From: Proteus hauseri ATCC 700826
GTDB lineage: Bacteria; Pseudomonadota; Gammaproteobacteria; Enterobacterales; Enterobacteriaceae
Reading direction: 5' to 3'
DNA: 64,000 nt
Assembly: GCF_001654965.1 (NCBI RefSeq)
Contig: NZ_LXEV01000011.1
Coordinates: forward strand, 124,001-188,000
Positions 13,710 to 22,770 of the stretch are shown one piece after another. The notes beneath the pieces were generated by a model that was not told where the DNA came from, did not search any database, and was given only the letters and a program-made list of their open reading frames with translations. Position 1 is the stretch's first letter, and each line of letters starts with the position of its first letter. A program made the position numbers and the translations under genes.

Positions 13710-14077
13710 TTATTCAGCTTTACTAATTAACGCAATTATTTCTGCATCTACAAGTGGTGCTAATTTTGCACTGATGACGATTTTTTTATGTTTTTTATTA
13801 AAGCTCCTAGTGATGATTTCTTTAAATAAACGTATTTCAACTTTAGATAAGCCATCTTCCACTTTTTCTAAAGGATGAATGACGACATCTCTCTTTTTAC
13901 AAAATAGCGAGGTAGTATTAATATTCACACGCTCAAGCACAGCCTGAATGGCTTTAATAGCAGGAAAAAATCACCAATTAACATTCGAGTATGAGAAAAA
14001 TGACTTTCTGCTGAAGTTTCTTCTTGAGTATGAAGATCACGCATTTCAATACGATTTGTATAAACTTTAATAGCTAT
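13710..14077 (-). pseudogene. Frameshifted unknown gene
   Basis: The minus strand encodes IKVYTNRIEMRDLHTQEE and continues to RMLIGDFF, where a run of six A (13965-13970, T on the coding strand) breaks the frame; one base more in the run would join it to PAIKAIQAVLERVNINTTSL and the rest down to 13710. No normal start codon is seen at the N-terminal end, where the first codon of the frame is ATA (14077) just after a stop. Together the parts would give about 122 residues. The function is not recognised. The intact 76-residue 3' part from 13940 may be called a gene by software but is only a fragment. Confidence 0.6.
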
Positions 14078-14138
14078 ACCTTAAATAAATAGGTTCCATC
14101 CTATTTTTATATCCTTTTATTTTTTCATTGCTATTTAA

Positions 14139-14855
14139 TTAACTTAAACCTATTGCTTCTTTTAAAGGTTTTAAATAACGTCGGCTGACAGGAATTTTAC
14201 TATTATTATGCAATATTAATTCGGCTTGGCCGCTATCGCCAAAAATAATTTCGTTCACGTAGTCCATATTTACCAAATATTGGCGATGACAACGTACAAG
14301 CTGTGTACGCATTTCTAATGTGCGTAATGTCAGCTCAGTAAAGCCTTCTTGCCCTTGGCTATTGGTAACATAAACACCACTAAGTCTTGATGTCGCAAAT
14401 ACTGCGTCATCTATTGGCATTAGCCAAATACGGCTATGTCCGGTGCAAGGAATACACTTTAAACGCTCTTCTGGTGGCGTTAATAAATCGATATTTTGTT
14501 TATTTCCTTGGCGTAGACGGTTCAGTGTCTTACTTAAACGTTCTTGTTCTAGTGGTTTGAGTAAATAATCAAATGCATGTTCTTCAAATGCCTGAATAGC
14601 GTATTCTTCAAAAGCAGTCAGAAAAACAATATAAGGACGGTGTTCAGGATCAAGCATTGTTACCATTTCAAGCCCTGTAATACGAGGCATTTGAATATCA
14701 ACAAAGACGACATCGGGTTTTTTACGATGTATTTCGCCAATAGCCTCAATGGCATTGCTGCATTCGCCAACGATATGAATATCTTTTTCTACTTCAAGTA
14801 AGCAACGTAAGTTTTCACGAGCTAATGGCTCATCATCAACAATTAATATATTCAT
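14139..14855 (-). CDS. btsR: BtsR, LytTR-family response regulator
   Basis: Response regulator of 238 residues with a receiver domain (about 1-120; acidic pocket DDE near residues 7-9, phosphorylated Asp in VFVDIQMP, conserved Thr/Ala in LTAFEEYA and Lys in LLKPLE) and a LytTR DNA-binding domain (about 140-235; [40 protein letters not shown]). It matches E. coli BtsR (YehT), which with the kinase BtsS senses pyruvate and activates the transporter gene btsT. Here the kinase gene immediately upstream is reduced to its 3' end, so BtsR has lost its adjacent partner. The regulator itself looks intact. Confidence 0.9.
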   Translation of the reverse strand: MNILIVDDEPLARENLRCLLEVEKDIHIVGECSNAIEAIGEIHRKKPDVVFVDIQMPRITGLEMVTMLDPEHRPYIVFLTAFEEYAIQAFEEHAFDYLLKPLEQERLSKTLNRLRQGNKQNIDLLTPPEERLKCIPCTGHSRIWLMPIDDAVFATSRLSGVYVTNSQGQEGFTELTLRTLEMRTQLVRCHRQYLVNMDYVNEIIFGDSGQAELILHNNSKIPVSRRYLKPLKEAIGLS

Positions 14856-14857
14856 TA

Positions 14858-15142
14858 TTATGCTGTGTTATCCATACTTTTCTCTAAAGGTAAGCAGATT
14901 TTGACCTTAGTAAATTCGTCAGGTTGATAATCAACAACAACGCCATAAAGGTCGCCATAGCGCAGTTTCAATCGTTTATCCACCAGCCTCATACCTAGTC
15001 CTAACTCATGAGAAGGACACTGAGGGCGATAAAGACCTGCATTATCGCAAATTTCGATAATGATTAAATGACACTCTTGATAAGCATGGATTGTAACCTT
15101 TCCTGTTTCTAATAACTGTGATCTATCAAATAAAATATTCCT
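14858..15142 (-). pseudogene. btsS: BtsS sensor kinase, 3' remnant
   Basis: The frame ends two bases before btsR and is open for only 94 codons, back to a TAG at 15143-15145. It encodes the last part of a LytS/BtsS-type histidine kinase ATPase domain: EICDNAGLY, then ELGLGMRLVDKRLKLRYGD (a GLG nucleotide-lid motif) and the normal C-terminal end. The N-terminal membrane, sensor and phosphorylated-His parts, about 460 residues, are missing; upstream is the promoter region of the hlyD-type gene. No start or ribosome-binding site is seen. Confidence 0.85.
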
Positions 15143-15248
15143 CTACATCAGTGATCTAGCGCACAAAATTCTTAAAAGGATTTGATGTTTTTGTGTAATA
15201 TAACTTGTCAGTGAGTGTTCTACTTCACTATTAAGGTCTAATCGTTAT

Positions 15249-16220
15249 ATGAAAAAAAGTGCAATTTATCTGATTTTACTAATGCTGATATTAATCGCAT
15301 TAGCCATACTTTTCCGCGCGCATAATCAATATTTATTGCTGCAAGGAGAAGTTGACGCACCTGAAGTTATTGTTGCGTCTAAAGCAAAAGGTCGCGTTAT
15401 TGAGCGTCATATTGAGCGTGGTGATGATGTAAAAGCAGGGCAATTAATGATTACATTAGAAAGCCCTGAACTTAATGCACAAGTTGCTGCGCTTGAAGCG
15501 GCTAAAGCACAGGCTCAAGCTCAATTAGATTTATCACTCCACGGTACAAGAGAAGAGAGCATTCGTAATTTAACCGCTGTTTTATCTCAAGCCAGTGTTG
15601 AGGCTGCTAATGCAGCAAGAGACTTTCAACGTATTAGTGCTGTTGCCAATAAAGGTTATGTTTCTGCGACAGAGTTAGATAATGCTCGACGCAGTAGAGA
15701 TGTAGCGAATCAGCGAGTTCGCGCTGCACAAGCTGATCTTGATGAAGCTAAAAATGGTGATCGTATTGAGTTACGTAATAAATATACGGCAGCGTTAGAT
15801 CAAGCAGAACAACAATTGATTGAACTGAAGATCCAGCAAGAAGATCTACAAGTTAAAGCACCAGTTGATGGTGAAGTTGGCCCAATTCCTGCTGAAATTG
15901 GTGAACTTTTCAATGCAAATAGTCCATTAGCAACACTGATTCGTATTCCTGAAGCTTATTTTGTTTATAACCTAAGAGAAGATATCTTGGCTGATATCCG
16001 CAAAGGTGATCGCATTACAGTGGTGGTTCCTGCATTAGGTAATAAAGAAATTGAGGCGCAAGTACGATATATCGCTCCAATGGGGGATTACGCTACGAAA
16101 AGAGCAACGCGTGCAACGGGTGATTTTGACCTTAAAACTTTTGAAGTTCGACTTTATCCGACAACACAAATTGAAGGGCTGCGTCCGGGTATGAGCGCAT
16201 TATGGCGCTGGGATAAATAA
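15249..16220 (+). CDS. HlyD/YhiI-family membrane fusion protein
   Basis: Periplasmic adaptor of an ABC-2 export system. The 323-residue protein has one N-terminal membrane anchor (about residues 4-24), a barrel-sandwich half (VIERHIERGDDVKAGQLMITLESPEL), a long coiled-coil hairpin (about 75-190, rich in Ala/Gln/Glu), the second half (DLQVKAPVDGEVGPIPAEIGELF) and a beta-barrel region ending GLRPGMSALWRWDK. It is 9 nt ahead of a permease gene and forms a three-gene operon with two permeases. The substrate is unknown. E. coli YhiI/YbhG are the closest types I recognise. Confidence 0.85.
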   Translation: MKKSAIYLILLMLILIALAILFRAHNQYLLLQGEVDAPEVIVASKAKGRVIERHIERGDDVKAGQLMITLESPELNAQVAALEAAKAQAQAQLDLSLHGTREESIRNLTAVLSQASVEAANAARDFQRISAVANKGYVSATELDNARRSRDVANQRVRAAQADLDEAKNGDRIELRNKYTAALDQAEQQLIELKIQQEDLQVKAPVDGEVGPIPAEIGELFNANSPLATLIRIPEAYFVYNLREDILADIRKGDRITVVVPALGNKEIEAQVRYIAPMGDYATKRATRATGDFDLKTFEVRLYPTTQIEGLRPGMSALWRWDK

Positions 16221-16229
16221 GGACGAATA

Positions 16230-17375
16230 ATGAGAGTAAAGGCAGCTTGGCGAGGATTTAATAGCGCGTTTTCGCGAGAAACTCATATGGCAGTTCGTAG
16301 CCCCGTTTTCCACTGGCTTAGTTGGCTGTTTCCATTGATGTTGTTTACGTTAATAAGCGCTAACTTTTCTGAAGGCACATTGCTGAATTTACCGGTATCT
16401 GTAATTAATAACGATAATAGTCCGTTATCAAGAACACTTATTCGTAACTTAAATGCAGGCTCTCATGCGCAATTAAATACCTTGGATGGTAATCCACGCA
16501 CAGCAATGGAAAGATTAGGTAGTGCGCAAGATTACGCTATTCTTACTATTCCTCGCCATTTTCAAAATTGGGTACTTGCTGGAAAACAGCCCACAGTACG
16601 TATGTATTATAATGGCTTATATTATGCCGCAGGCAGTTACGCCATACAGGATTTCAGTGGGTTAATAGCCGAATTAAATGCACAATATCGCACGGTATTA
16701 GCACAAGAAATGCATAAACCTGTACCACCTTTAGCCAAAGTGACTCTCTCTTATGACAGCCTCTTTAATGCAAGTGGTAGTTATATCTATTATCAACAAT
16801 TTGCTGCAACGATTCATATGCTTCAGCTATTTGTCGTGACATGTACTATCTATTCTCTGTCACGAGGCAATATGCTACTCAATATTAAACCATTCACTTT
16901 TGCTTTAATTGGTAAATTATCTCCTTATACGTTGTTTTTTCTCACTCTATTAATTGTTGAGTTAGCGGCATTGGTACACTTTTCAGGTGCAAAAGTTAAC
17001 GGTAATCCGTTGTATATGGTGTTAGTGGGGTTCTTTTATATTATAGCTGCACAGAGTGTGGGGTTACTGCTCTTTGCGTTTACCAGCAGCGCCATTGCTG
17101 CTTACAGTATGATAGGTATGCTTGTGAGTATTGCTTTGGCATTTTCAGGTATGGCCGTACCTGAACTTTCGATGATTTTACCGGCGCGGATCATTTCTAA
17201 TTTAGAGCCTTTAACTCACGCATTAAATGCGATGTTTGATATTTTCTTAAGAGAGGTATCGCTACAAGGTATTATCTATGTGTGCTTGTTATTGCTGATT
17301 TATCCTGTGGCTATTGCACTACTGATCCGTAAACGTATTTTTAAACGATTGAAATTACAGGTAGGTGTTGCATGA
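16230..17375 (+). CDS. ABC-2 type permease (first of two)
   Basis: Inner-membrane permease of 381 residues with the ABC-2 layout: one N-terminal transmembrane helix (SWLFPLMLFTLISANF), a large periplasmic domain (about 50-190; LPVSVINNDNSPLSRTLIRNLNA), then five or so transmembrane segments in the C-terminal half. The end resembles YhhJ-type proteins. ATG 16230 follows AAGGACGAATA. Its stop overlaps the next gene start (ATGA at 17372-17375), so both are translated together. No ATP-binding domain is present in this protein or its neighbours. Confidence 0.82.
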   Translation: MRVKAAWRGFNSAFSRETHMAVRSPVFHWLSWLFPLMLFTLISANFSEGTLLNLPVSVINNDNSPLSRTLIRNLNAGSHAQLNTLDGNPRTAMERLGSAQDYAILTIPRHFQNWVLAGKQPTVRMYYNGLYYAAGSYAIQDFSGLIAELNAQYRTVLAQEMHKPVPPLAKVTLSYDSLFNASGSYIYYQQFAATIHMLQLFVVTCTIYSLSRGNMLLNIKPFTFALIGKLSPYTLFFLTLLIVELAALVHFSGAKVNGNPLYMVLVGFFYIIAAQSVGLLLFAFTSSAIAAYSMIGMLVSIALAFSGMAVPELSMILPARIISNLEPLTHALNAMFDIFLREVSLQGIIYVCLLLLIYPVAIALLIRKRIFKRLKLQVGVA

Positions 17376-18538
17376 TGCAGATGTATTTTCAAACGTTTAA
17401 ACGTGTCTTATTGTCAATGCTAGAAAAGCCAATGTGGATGTTGTTGATTGTATCCCTTTGTGTGATGAGTTTAGTTTATGCAAAACCAGTGTTGTGGGAG
17501 CTTCCGGTTGCGGTAATTAATCAAGATCATAGTCCTGCTAGTTATTCACTGATTCGTTCATTAAATGCTACGCCCAAACTGAGTGTAAAAAATTACGATA
17601 ATCTCGAGGAAGCTCGTCACGATATGATTATGCGTGAGCTATTTGCCATTATTATTGTCCCCACCAATTTTGAAAAAAAATTACTTAATGGCAAAGATGT
17701 CACGGTTCCTGTATTTGGTGATGCCACTAACCGTTTAGCCAGTGGACAAATTCAACAAGAGCTAATGCTTGCCTATCAACAGTTATTAGATTCTTACAAT
17801 AATCGTATTTTACAGAACGCAGGTTTCAGTGCTGAGCAATCGAAGATATTATTAAAGCCGATTCAAAGTGAAACAATCACGATGTATAACCCCGGTGTGA
17901 GCTTTGCGGCAATTGTTTTTCCGGGCTTATTAGTGATGTTATTACAACACTCCTTATTAATTGCTTGTGTCCGAGTGAGTATTGCGGTGAGAAGTACACC
18001 AAAAGGTAAACCGCCTTTAGCTGTTTATCTTGGTGCATTATCTGCACTTATTCCTATTTGGTTATTTTTATCTACCGTATTTTTTGCATTATGGCCTTGG
18101 ATATTGGGCTATCGCCAGGAAGCTCCGCTTTATCAAATATGGATGTTAACTTTCCCATTTTTATTAGCAGTATTGGGATTAGGTAAATTAATCACAGAAT
18201 GCTTACGTAGTGTGGAAATGATTTATTTAACGCTAGCATTTGTTACCACGCCTGTGTTCTATATTTCAGGCACTATTTGGCCTTTGCAAGCAATGCCTGA
18301 TTGGGTATTCGCTGTTTCATCCGCACTTCCTTCTACATGGGCTGTAAACGCGATGGCGGGGATTAATCAAATGGGTATGTCATTCCAAGGTATATTGGGT
18401 GATATCGTGATGATGTTAATTTTAGGCTTAGTTTACACCGCGCTGGGCGTATTTGTAGGAATGCTACGCAATGGTGAGTTAAGACATATCACTCATCAGT
18501 TTCGTCATTGGATGTATCATCGTGGTGGAACCAAGTAG
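17372..18538 (+). CDS. ABC-2 type permease (second of two)
   Basis: A paralogue of the preceding gene (388 residues) with the same topology: N-terminal helix, periplasmic domain opening with ELPVAVINQDHSPASYSLIRSLNA, and C-terminal transmembrane bundle ending near GELRHITHQFRHWMYH. The two permeases probably form a heterodimer linked to the upstream HlyD-type adaptor. An ATPase would have to come from elsewhere. A terminator follows at 18634. Confidence 0.82.
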   Translation: MMQMYFQTFKRVLLSMLEKPMWMLLIVSLCVMSLVYAKPVLWELPVAVINQDHSPASYSLIRSLNATPKLSVKNYDNLEEARHDMIMRELFAIIIVPTNFEKKLLNGKDVTVPVFGDATNRLASGQIQQELMLAYQQLLDSYNNRILQNAGFSAEQSKILLKPIQSETITMYNPGVSFAAIVFPGLLVMLLQHSLLIACVRVSIAVRSTPKGKPPLAVYLGALSALIPIWLFLSTVFFALWPWILGYRQEAPLYQIWMLTFPFLLAVLGLGKLITECLRSVEMIYLTLAFVTTPVFYISGTIWPLQAMPDWVFAVSSALPSTWAVNAMAGINQMGMSFQGILGDIVMMLILGLVYTALGVFVGMLRNGELRHITHQFRHWMYHRGGTK

Positions 18539-18633
18539 GTAATACATTATAATCTTATCAGTTAAAGTGTATTTAACCCCAAAATTTGATTTAATTAAAA
18601 CCTCACAATCAAAATTACCTTGGGAAGAATAAG

Positions 18634-18664
18634 ACCACTCTATGATGAAATAAAATAGAGTGGT
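18634..18664. terminator. Terminator between permease and ubiV genes
   Basis: ACCACTCTA (18634-18642) pairs with TAGAGTGGT (18656-18664). It lies between two converging genes and may act in both directions, though the T run is short on the plus strand. Confidence 0.6.
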
Positions 18665-18673
18665 TTAGATTGT

Positions 18674-19552
18674 CTACTCAACCAACTCCAATCCAGCCAA
18701 TTTACGCCAATAACCATTACAATCATGGTGTTGAATTGTTGTAATAGGTTGCTGACCTTGTTCATTTTGGCGAAATTTCTGCAAGGTAGCAAAAATAGCT
18801 TCTGATTCAGGTGAAAGACGAACAATATCGACTAATCCTGCCATTGAGGTTTGTTCGTTACCTAAGTTATAGCAATAGCCACTTTGTGTTTGTATGCCAT
18901 TGAGTATAAAAACTTGCTGATTTTCTTGAGAAAATACTTCGCGGCCTTGTGGATATTTTAAACAACAGGTTTCACAATCATCTTTTGATCTGTCTTCTGA
19001 ACGAGCGGTAAAACAACGCGCTGAATAAGCTAAAGGTAAATGCCCATAAGCAAATACTTCAACTTCAAATTTGTCTCTAATACCCAATGTTTCACACTGT
19101 GCTAAAAGATTATCTAACCAATCACGAGAAAGCTCGACAGGCATACACCAACGAATCATTCCTTGTTTGTGCAATAAACGCAGCGCGTAGGCGTTATAAC
19201 AATTAAGCCCATGACCTGCTACAAAAGGTAAATGGCGCTCAGCGAGCATATTGATGACCCCAAAATCGTGAGCCTCTATTAAGAATTCGCCATTATCAAC
19301 AAGCTTTGTGATCTCTTTAAGTTCTGAAGGCGCTTGTAAAAGCGCTAATGTAGAAATAACGACTTGTTTACCACTTTTAGCAACTTCTTTAGCAATATTT
19401 AGCCAATCTTGTGGTTTTGTTTCACGACGTTTGCTGCATACGGTTTCGCCTAAATAGATAATATCCGCATTTGATGCTTTGGCTTTTTCATAGAAGGTTT
19501 CAAGCGTCGCCTTTTGCCAATAATAAAGTACAGAACCAAGAGCATATTTCAT
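18674..19552 (-). CDS. ubiV: UbiV, O2-independent ubiquinone hydroxylation protein
   Basis: UbiV and UbiU form a 4Fe-4S heterodimer of the peptidase U32 family that hydroxylates the ubiquinone ring without oxygen. From ATG 19552 the protein is 292 residues (MKYALGSVLYYW), as in E. coli. The four cluster cysteines are recognisable: C39 in GETVCSKRR, one in YSARCFTARSED and two in CETCC. The frame extends 13 codons upstream into the end of ubiU, but ATG 19552 matches the family start. It is 13 nt downstream of ubiU and forms an operon with it. Confidence 0.95.
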   Translation of the reverse strand: MKYALGSVLYYWQKATLETFYEKAKASNADIIYLGETVCSKRRETKPQDWLNIAKEVAKSGKQVVISTLALLQAPSELKEITKLVDNGEFLIEAHDFGVINMLAERHLPFVAGHGLNCYNAYALRLLHKQGMIRWCMPVELSRDWLDNLLAQCETLGIRDKFEVEVFAYGHLPLAYSARCFTARSEDRSKDDCETCCLKYPQGREVFSQENQQVFILNGIQTQSGYCYNLGNEQTSMAGLVDIVRLSPESEAIFATLQKFRQNEQGQQPITTIQHHDCNGYWRKLAGLELVE

Positions 19553-19565
19553 TTTCAAATCCTTA

Positions 19566-20561
19566 TTACTGCCATTTTCGGTGATAAGCACCCAAGGTTG
19601 TTTGTGTTCCTTCTGATAAATTTCCTAACGCATTCATCCAACGTGGATTGGTATTAAAGCCTTGAGGATCTTTTTTACACTGATCAATGGCTGCACGCCA
19701 AACTCTTGCTACTTCAGTAACATAAGCGGGGCTACGTTGACGGCCTTCAATTTTCACTGAGGCAATATTCATTGCCATAAGCTCAGGCAGTAGAGATAGC
19801 GTATTTAAGCTGGTGGGTTCTTCTAATGCGTGATAGCACTGGTCATCAACAAGGTATCGACCTTTACATAATGTTGGGTAACCCGCATTTTCATCAGGTA
19901 AATAACGATCTATGAGTACATTATTCAGACGCGATTCCATGCCTTGTGGTGTTTGTTGCCAACGAACAAAACGAGCTGGCGAGCAAGCGCCAACCGTATT
20001 TGGGGATTCGCCAGTTAAATAAGACGAAAGATAACATCGTCCTTCAGCCATAATGCATAAGCTGCCAAAAGCAAATACTTCTAAAGGTACTGGGCTACTC
20101 TGTGCTAATTGTTTGACTTGATGAATAGAAAGCACACGAGGAAGTACGACTCGAGCTACATCAAAGTGACGCTGATAAAACTCAATAGCTTGAGTATTGG
20201 TTGCTGAGGCTTGTACTGAAACATGTCGTTCTATATGGGGATAGCGCTCGGCGGCATATTCTAGCATCGCAATATCAGCCAAAATCAATGCATCGGCTCC
20301 TAGAGATGCCGCCATATCCACGGCTCTTTGCCAGCGTTCAAAGCCATCAGGATGAGCAAAAGTATTAATAGCAATGTGTAATTTTCGCTGGTGGCGATGA
20401 ACGTAATTAACCGCCTCTTGTAGCTTCTTTTCCGTGAAATTAAGTCCGGCGAAGTGTCTGGCATTGGTATCATCTTTTAAGCCGATATAAACAGCGTCAG
20501 CACCATTATCAATAGCCGCTTTCAGTGCAGGTAAGTTACCTGCGGGGCATAACAATTCCAT
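19566..20561 (-). CDS. ubiU: UbiU, O2-independent ubiquinone hydroxylation protein
   Basis: Partner of UbiV. The product (331 residues from ATG 20561) starts MELLCPAGNLPALKAAIDNG and contains the U32 signature with cluster cysteines in FGSLCIMAEGRC, VGACSPARF and YPTLCKGRY. The GTG two codons upstream is rejected because GGGAAG sits at a proper distance from ATG 20561. It is divergent to ubiT across 217 nt, as in E. coli, where these genes are under anaerobic (FNR) control; no perfect FNR site was found in this gap. Confidence 0.95.
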   Translation of the reverse strand: MELLCPAGNLPALKAAIDNGADAVYIGLKDDTNARHFAGLNFTEKKLQEAVNYVHRHQRKLHIAINTFAHPDGFERWQRAVDMAASLGADALILADIAMLEYAAERYPHIERHVSVQASATNTQAIEFYQRHFDVARVVLPRVLSIHQVKQLAQSSPVPLEVFAFGSLCIMAEGRCYLSSYLTGESPNTVGACSPARFVRWQQTPQGMESRLNNVLIDRYLPDENAGYPTLCKGRYLVDDQCYHALEEPTSLNTLSLLPELMAMNIASVKIEGRQRSPAYVTEVARVWRAAIDQCKKDPQGFNTNPRWMNALGNLSEGTQTTLGAYHRKWQ

Positions 20562-20778
20562 CTTCACTTCCCTTTAGAGATTAAAAATGATCAGAAATTG
20601 TAATTAGCAAGATAAAAAAAGGTTTTGATTTAGGGCAGAGAACAGTGCGTTTAACTTAAGTAAAATAAGATAACTCAAAATATGACCAACGGATTAACGG
20701 AATATTGATATAGGATCGCAGAATATCTGTCTATCTCTGGCACAATAGCCTCTATTTAATTTAAAGGAGTCCGAAAAA

Positions 20779-21312
20779 GTGTTCAGTAAAATTCGTACCC
20801 GCCTAGTAAAAGATGGCCCTCGTTTCTTACGTTACCCTTTGCAAGTTACGCCATTTGCATTGCAACGTGATATTTTAGAACAGTTTTTAAGCTGGCAATT
20901 TCGTGAGTCACTCGCTGAAGGTGATTTGCATTTTTTAGAAGATAAATGGCTAAAAATCGAAATTAAGGATTTACAATTACAGTGGTTTATCAGTGTTCGT
21001 GATGATAAATTAATTGTTAGCCGCTTGGAAAAAGAAGATGTCAGCTTTAGCGGAAATGCCAATGATCTTATTTTAATTGCTGCTCGCAAAGAAGATCCAG
21101 ATACGCTCTTTTTCCAGCGTCGCCTACAAATTGAGGGCGATACAGAACTCGGGTTATATGTAAAAAACCTGATGGATGCAATTGAACTAGATTCAATGCC
21201 ATCTGTGTTGCGTTTTGGTTTATTACAACTGGCTGATTTTGTGAAAAGTGGACTTCAAGAATCAACTGAAGACATCACTCACAGCCATGAACTGAGCTCA
21301 ACTTCATGCTAA
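20779..21312 (+). CDS. ubiT: UbiT, SCP2-domain ubiquinone biosynthesis accessory factor
   Basis: UbiT (YhbT) is an SCP2-like lipid-binding protein needed with UbiU and UbiV for anaerobic ubiquinone synthesis. The 177-residue protein starts at GTG 20779 behind AAAGGAGT and has conserved FALQRDILEQFLSWQFRESL, DPDTLFFQRRLQIEGDTELG and LYVKNLMDAIEL. It is divergent from ubiUV, and its last 7 bases overlap yhbS. Confidence 0.93.
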   Translation: MFSKIRTRLVKDGPRFLRYPLQVTPFALQRDILEQFLSWQFRESLAEGDLHFLEDKWLKIEIKDLQLQWFISVRDDKLIVSRLEKEDVSFSGNANDLILIAARKEDPDTLFFQRRLQIEGDTELGLYVKNLMDAIELDSMPSVLRFGLLQLADFVKSGLQESTEDITHSHELSSTSC

Positions 21313-21812
21313 TACGTGTTGAAATTCCTGTTGATATCCCCGCGATAGATAACCTTTTGCGCCATAGTTTTCCTACTCATGCTGAAGCTGATTTAGTAGG
21401 ACATTTACGAGAAGAAGGGCTGCTGACATTAGGTATGGTCGCAGTTGATGATGAAGGACAAGTAATGGGCTATATCGGATTTACGCCTGTTGATATTGAT
21501 GGAAAAGATTGTCAGTGGGTTGGACTTGCCCCTCTGGCTGTGGCTAAAGAGTTCCAAGGTCAAGGCATTGGCCGCCAGCTTATTAATGAAGGCCTTGATA
21601 TCCTAAATGAGTTTGGTTATGGTGCCGTAGTGGTATTAGGTTCGCCTGATTTTTATCAAAAATCAGGATTTGTTGCAGCCAAAACACAAGGGCTTTACTG
21701 TAAATGGCCTGATACTGAAGACGCATTTCAAATTTATGCGTTGGATAATGGCAGCATTGAAAATATCCACGGTTTAGTTAATTACTCACCGCTGTTTGAT
21801 CAATTTAGCTAA
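21306..21812 (+). CDS. yhbS: YhbS, GNAT-family acetyltransferase
   Basis: Predicted N-acetyltransferase (168 residues). The acetyl-CoA binding motif A is seen as LAVAKEFQGQGIGRQLI (about 78-95) after the beta-4 segment WVGLAPL. The protein matches E. coli YhbS over its length. ATG 21306 lies inside the end of ubiT, showing coupling. The natural substrate is not known to me. Confidence 0.9.
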   Translation: MLIRVEIPVDIPAIDNLLRHSFPTHAEADLVGHLREEGLLTLGMVAVDDEGQVMGYIGFTPVDIDGKDCQWVGLAPLAVAKEFQGQGIGRQLINEGLDILNEFGYGAVVVLGSPDFYQKSGFVAAKTQGLYCKWPDTEDAFQIYALDNGSIENIHGLVNYSPLFDQFS

Positions 21813-21828
21813 TATAACCATAACAGGT

Positions 21829-22116
21829 TTAACTTTGAGCTAAATAGCATGCAATGTCTGAAGGCTGGTCTGTGATCAGCTTTTCTTTTTGCTTTTTTTT
21901 CAGTTGCTTTAGTTGGTATTCTAATTGCAAAGCCCGTTGTTTACTGCCTATCTTGCATTGAAATTCTAAAGATAAAGGGCCTTTTCCTTTTAACGCTTTT
22001 GCACCAACGCCTTTCTCATGCTGAGTAAAACGTCGCTCAACATCAATCGAGATCCCAGTATAAAGATGTCCTAAACGATTTCTAACGATATAAAGTGACC
22101 ATACTTCACTTGGCAT
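21829..22116 (-). CDS. yhbQ: YhbQ, GIY-YIG nuclease-like protein
   Basis: A 95-residue UPF0213 protein with the single GIY-YIG domain: WSLYIVRNRLGHLYTGIS (strand with LYI and YTG), a conserved Arg in VERRFTQHEKG, and a basic C-terminal helix with KKKQKEK. It matches E. coli YhbQ. It converges on yhbS with a 16-nt gap. Confidence 0.9.
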   Translation of the reverse strand: MPSEVWSLYIVRNRLGHLYTGISIDVERRFTQHEKGVGAKALKGKGPLSLEFQCKIGSKQRALQLEYQLKQLKKKQKEKLITDQPSDIACYLAQS

Positions 22117-22405
22117 CGTATTTTCCCTTTTTGTGCTGAAAATTTATTTAATAAATTATATTTCTTAATTGTTGAGGTGAATAATTTACAGCTTTATTAA
22201 TGTTAAATCTATCAATCTTATCAATGAGTTGTAAATATTTTGTGATGTTAATCACTCATTTCAATAAAAAGATAATCAATTTTTTTGAATAAGAACAGCA
22301 ATTATTGCTAATTTTAAAGTCAAATGAAAGTGCATAATATAAATCACATCACAGAGACATACTCCGCGATAAATAACAAATCTTAGAATTTAATTGGAGT
22401 TTATT
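22117..22405. other. Intergenic DNA before the BhsA/YhcN-like gene
   Basis: 289 nt of AT-rich DNA with no ORF. It must hold the yhbQ promoter (minus) and that of the next gene (plus). No specific operator was recognised. Confidence 0.4.
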
Positions 22406-22657
22406 ATGAAAAAATCTACATTAATCGCTGCAACATTAGCTTTAAGTGCTATTTCATTCGGTTCAATCGCTGCTGATAGCGTATCTACAAGCCATACTTC
22501 AACAGGTGAGTATATCACTATTTCAGGTAATGATACTTTAGACGGTTTAACAACTAAAATTGCACAAATCGCGAAAGACCAAGGTGCAACAAGCTATAAA
22601 GTTATTGGTGCTACAGGTGACGAATATCTGACTGTTAGTGCTCAAATTTATCGTTAA
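22406..22657 (+). CDS. BhsA/YhcN-family (DUF1471) periplasmic stress protein
   Basis: A small secreted protein (83 residues from ATG 22406, after TTGGAG). It has a Sec signal peptide (MKKSTLIAATLALSAISFGSIAA, cleavage about 23/24 or later) and one DUF1471 domain with the typical GDEYLTVSAQIYR end. Family members such as BhsA and McbA are induced by stress and affect biofilm and envelope permeability. Which paralogue this is cannot be told. A strong hairpin terminator follows. Confidence 0.85.
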   Translation: MKKSTLIAATLALSAISFGSIAADSVSTSHTSTGEYITISGNDTLDGLTTKIAQIAKDQGATSYKVIGATGDEYLTVSAQIYR

Positions 22658-22690
22658 TAGCATATTATTAACGATAAATAACCTGTAATA

Positions 22691-22755
22691 AGAGACACGC
22701 GCAAGACGCTTGTTCTGATGATATAATTATCTGATGAACAGCGTCTCTTTTTATT
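22691..22755 (+). terminator. Terminator after the DUF1471 gene
   Basis: Arm AGACGCTTGTTC (22704-22715) pairs with GAACAGCGTCT (22736-22746), one bulge, with an inner AT-rich part and the tail CTTTTTATTTT. Confidence 0.78.
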
Positions 22756-22770
22756 TTATACAGGTACATA

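Noticed and set aside
20562-20778. FNR site between ubiU and ubiT
   Set aside because: Only half-site-like TTGAT elements were found; no second half at the right distance.
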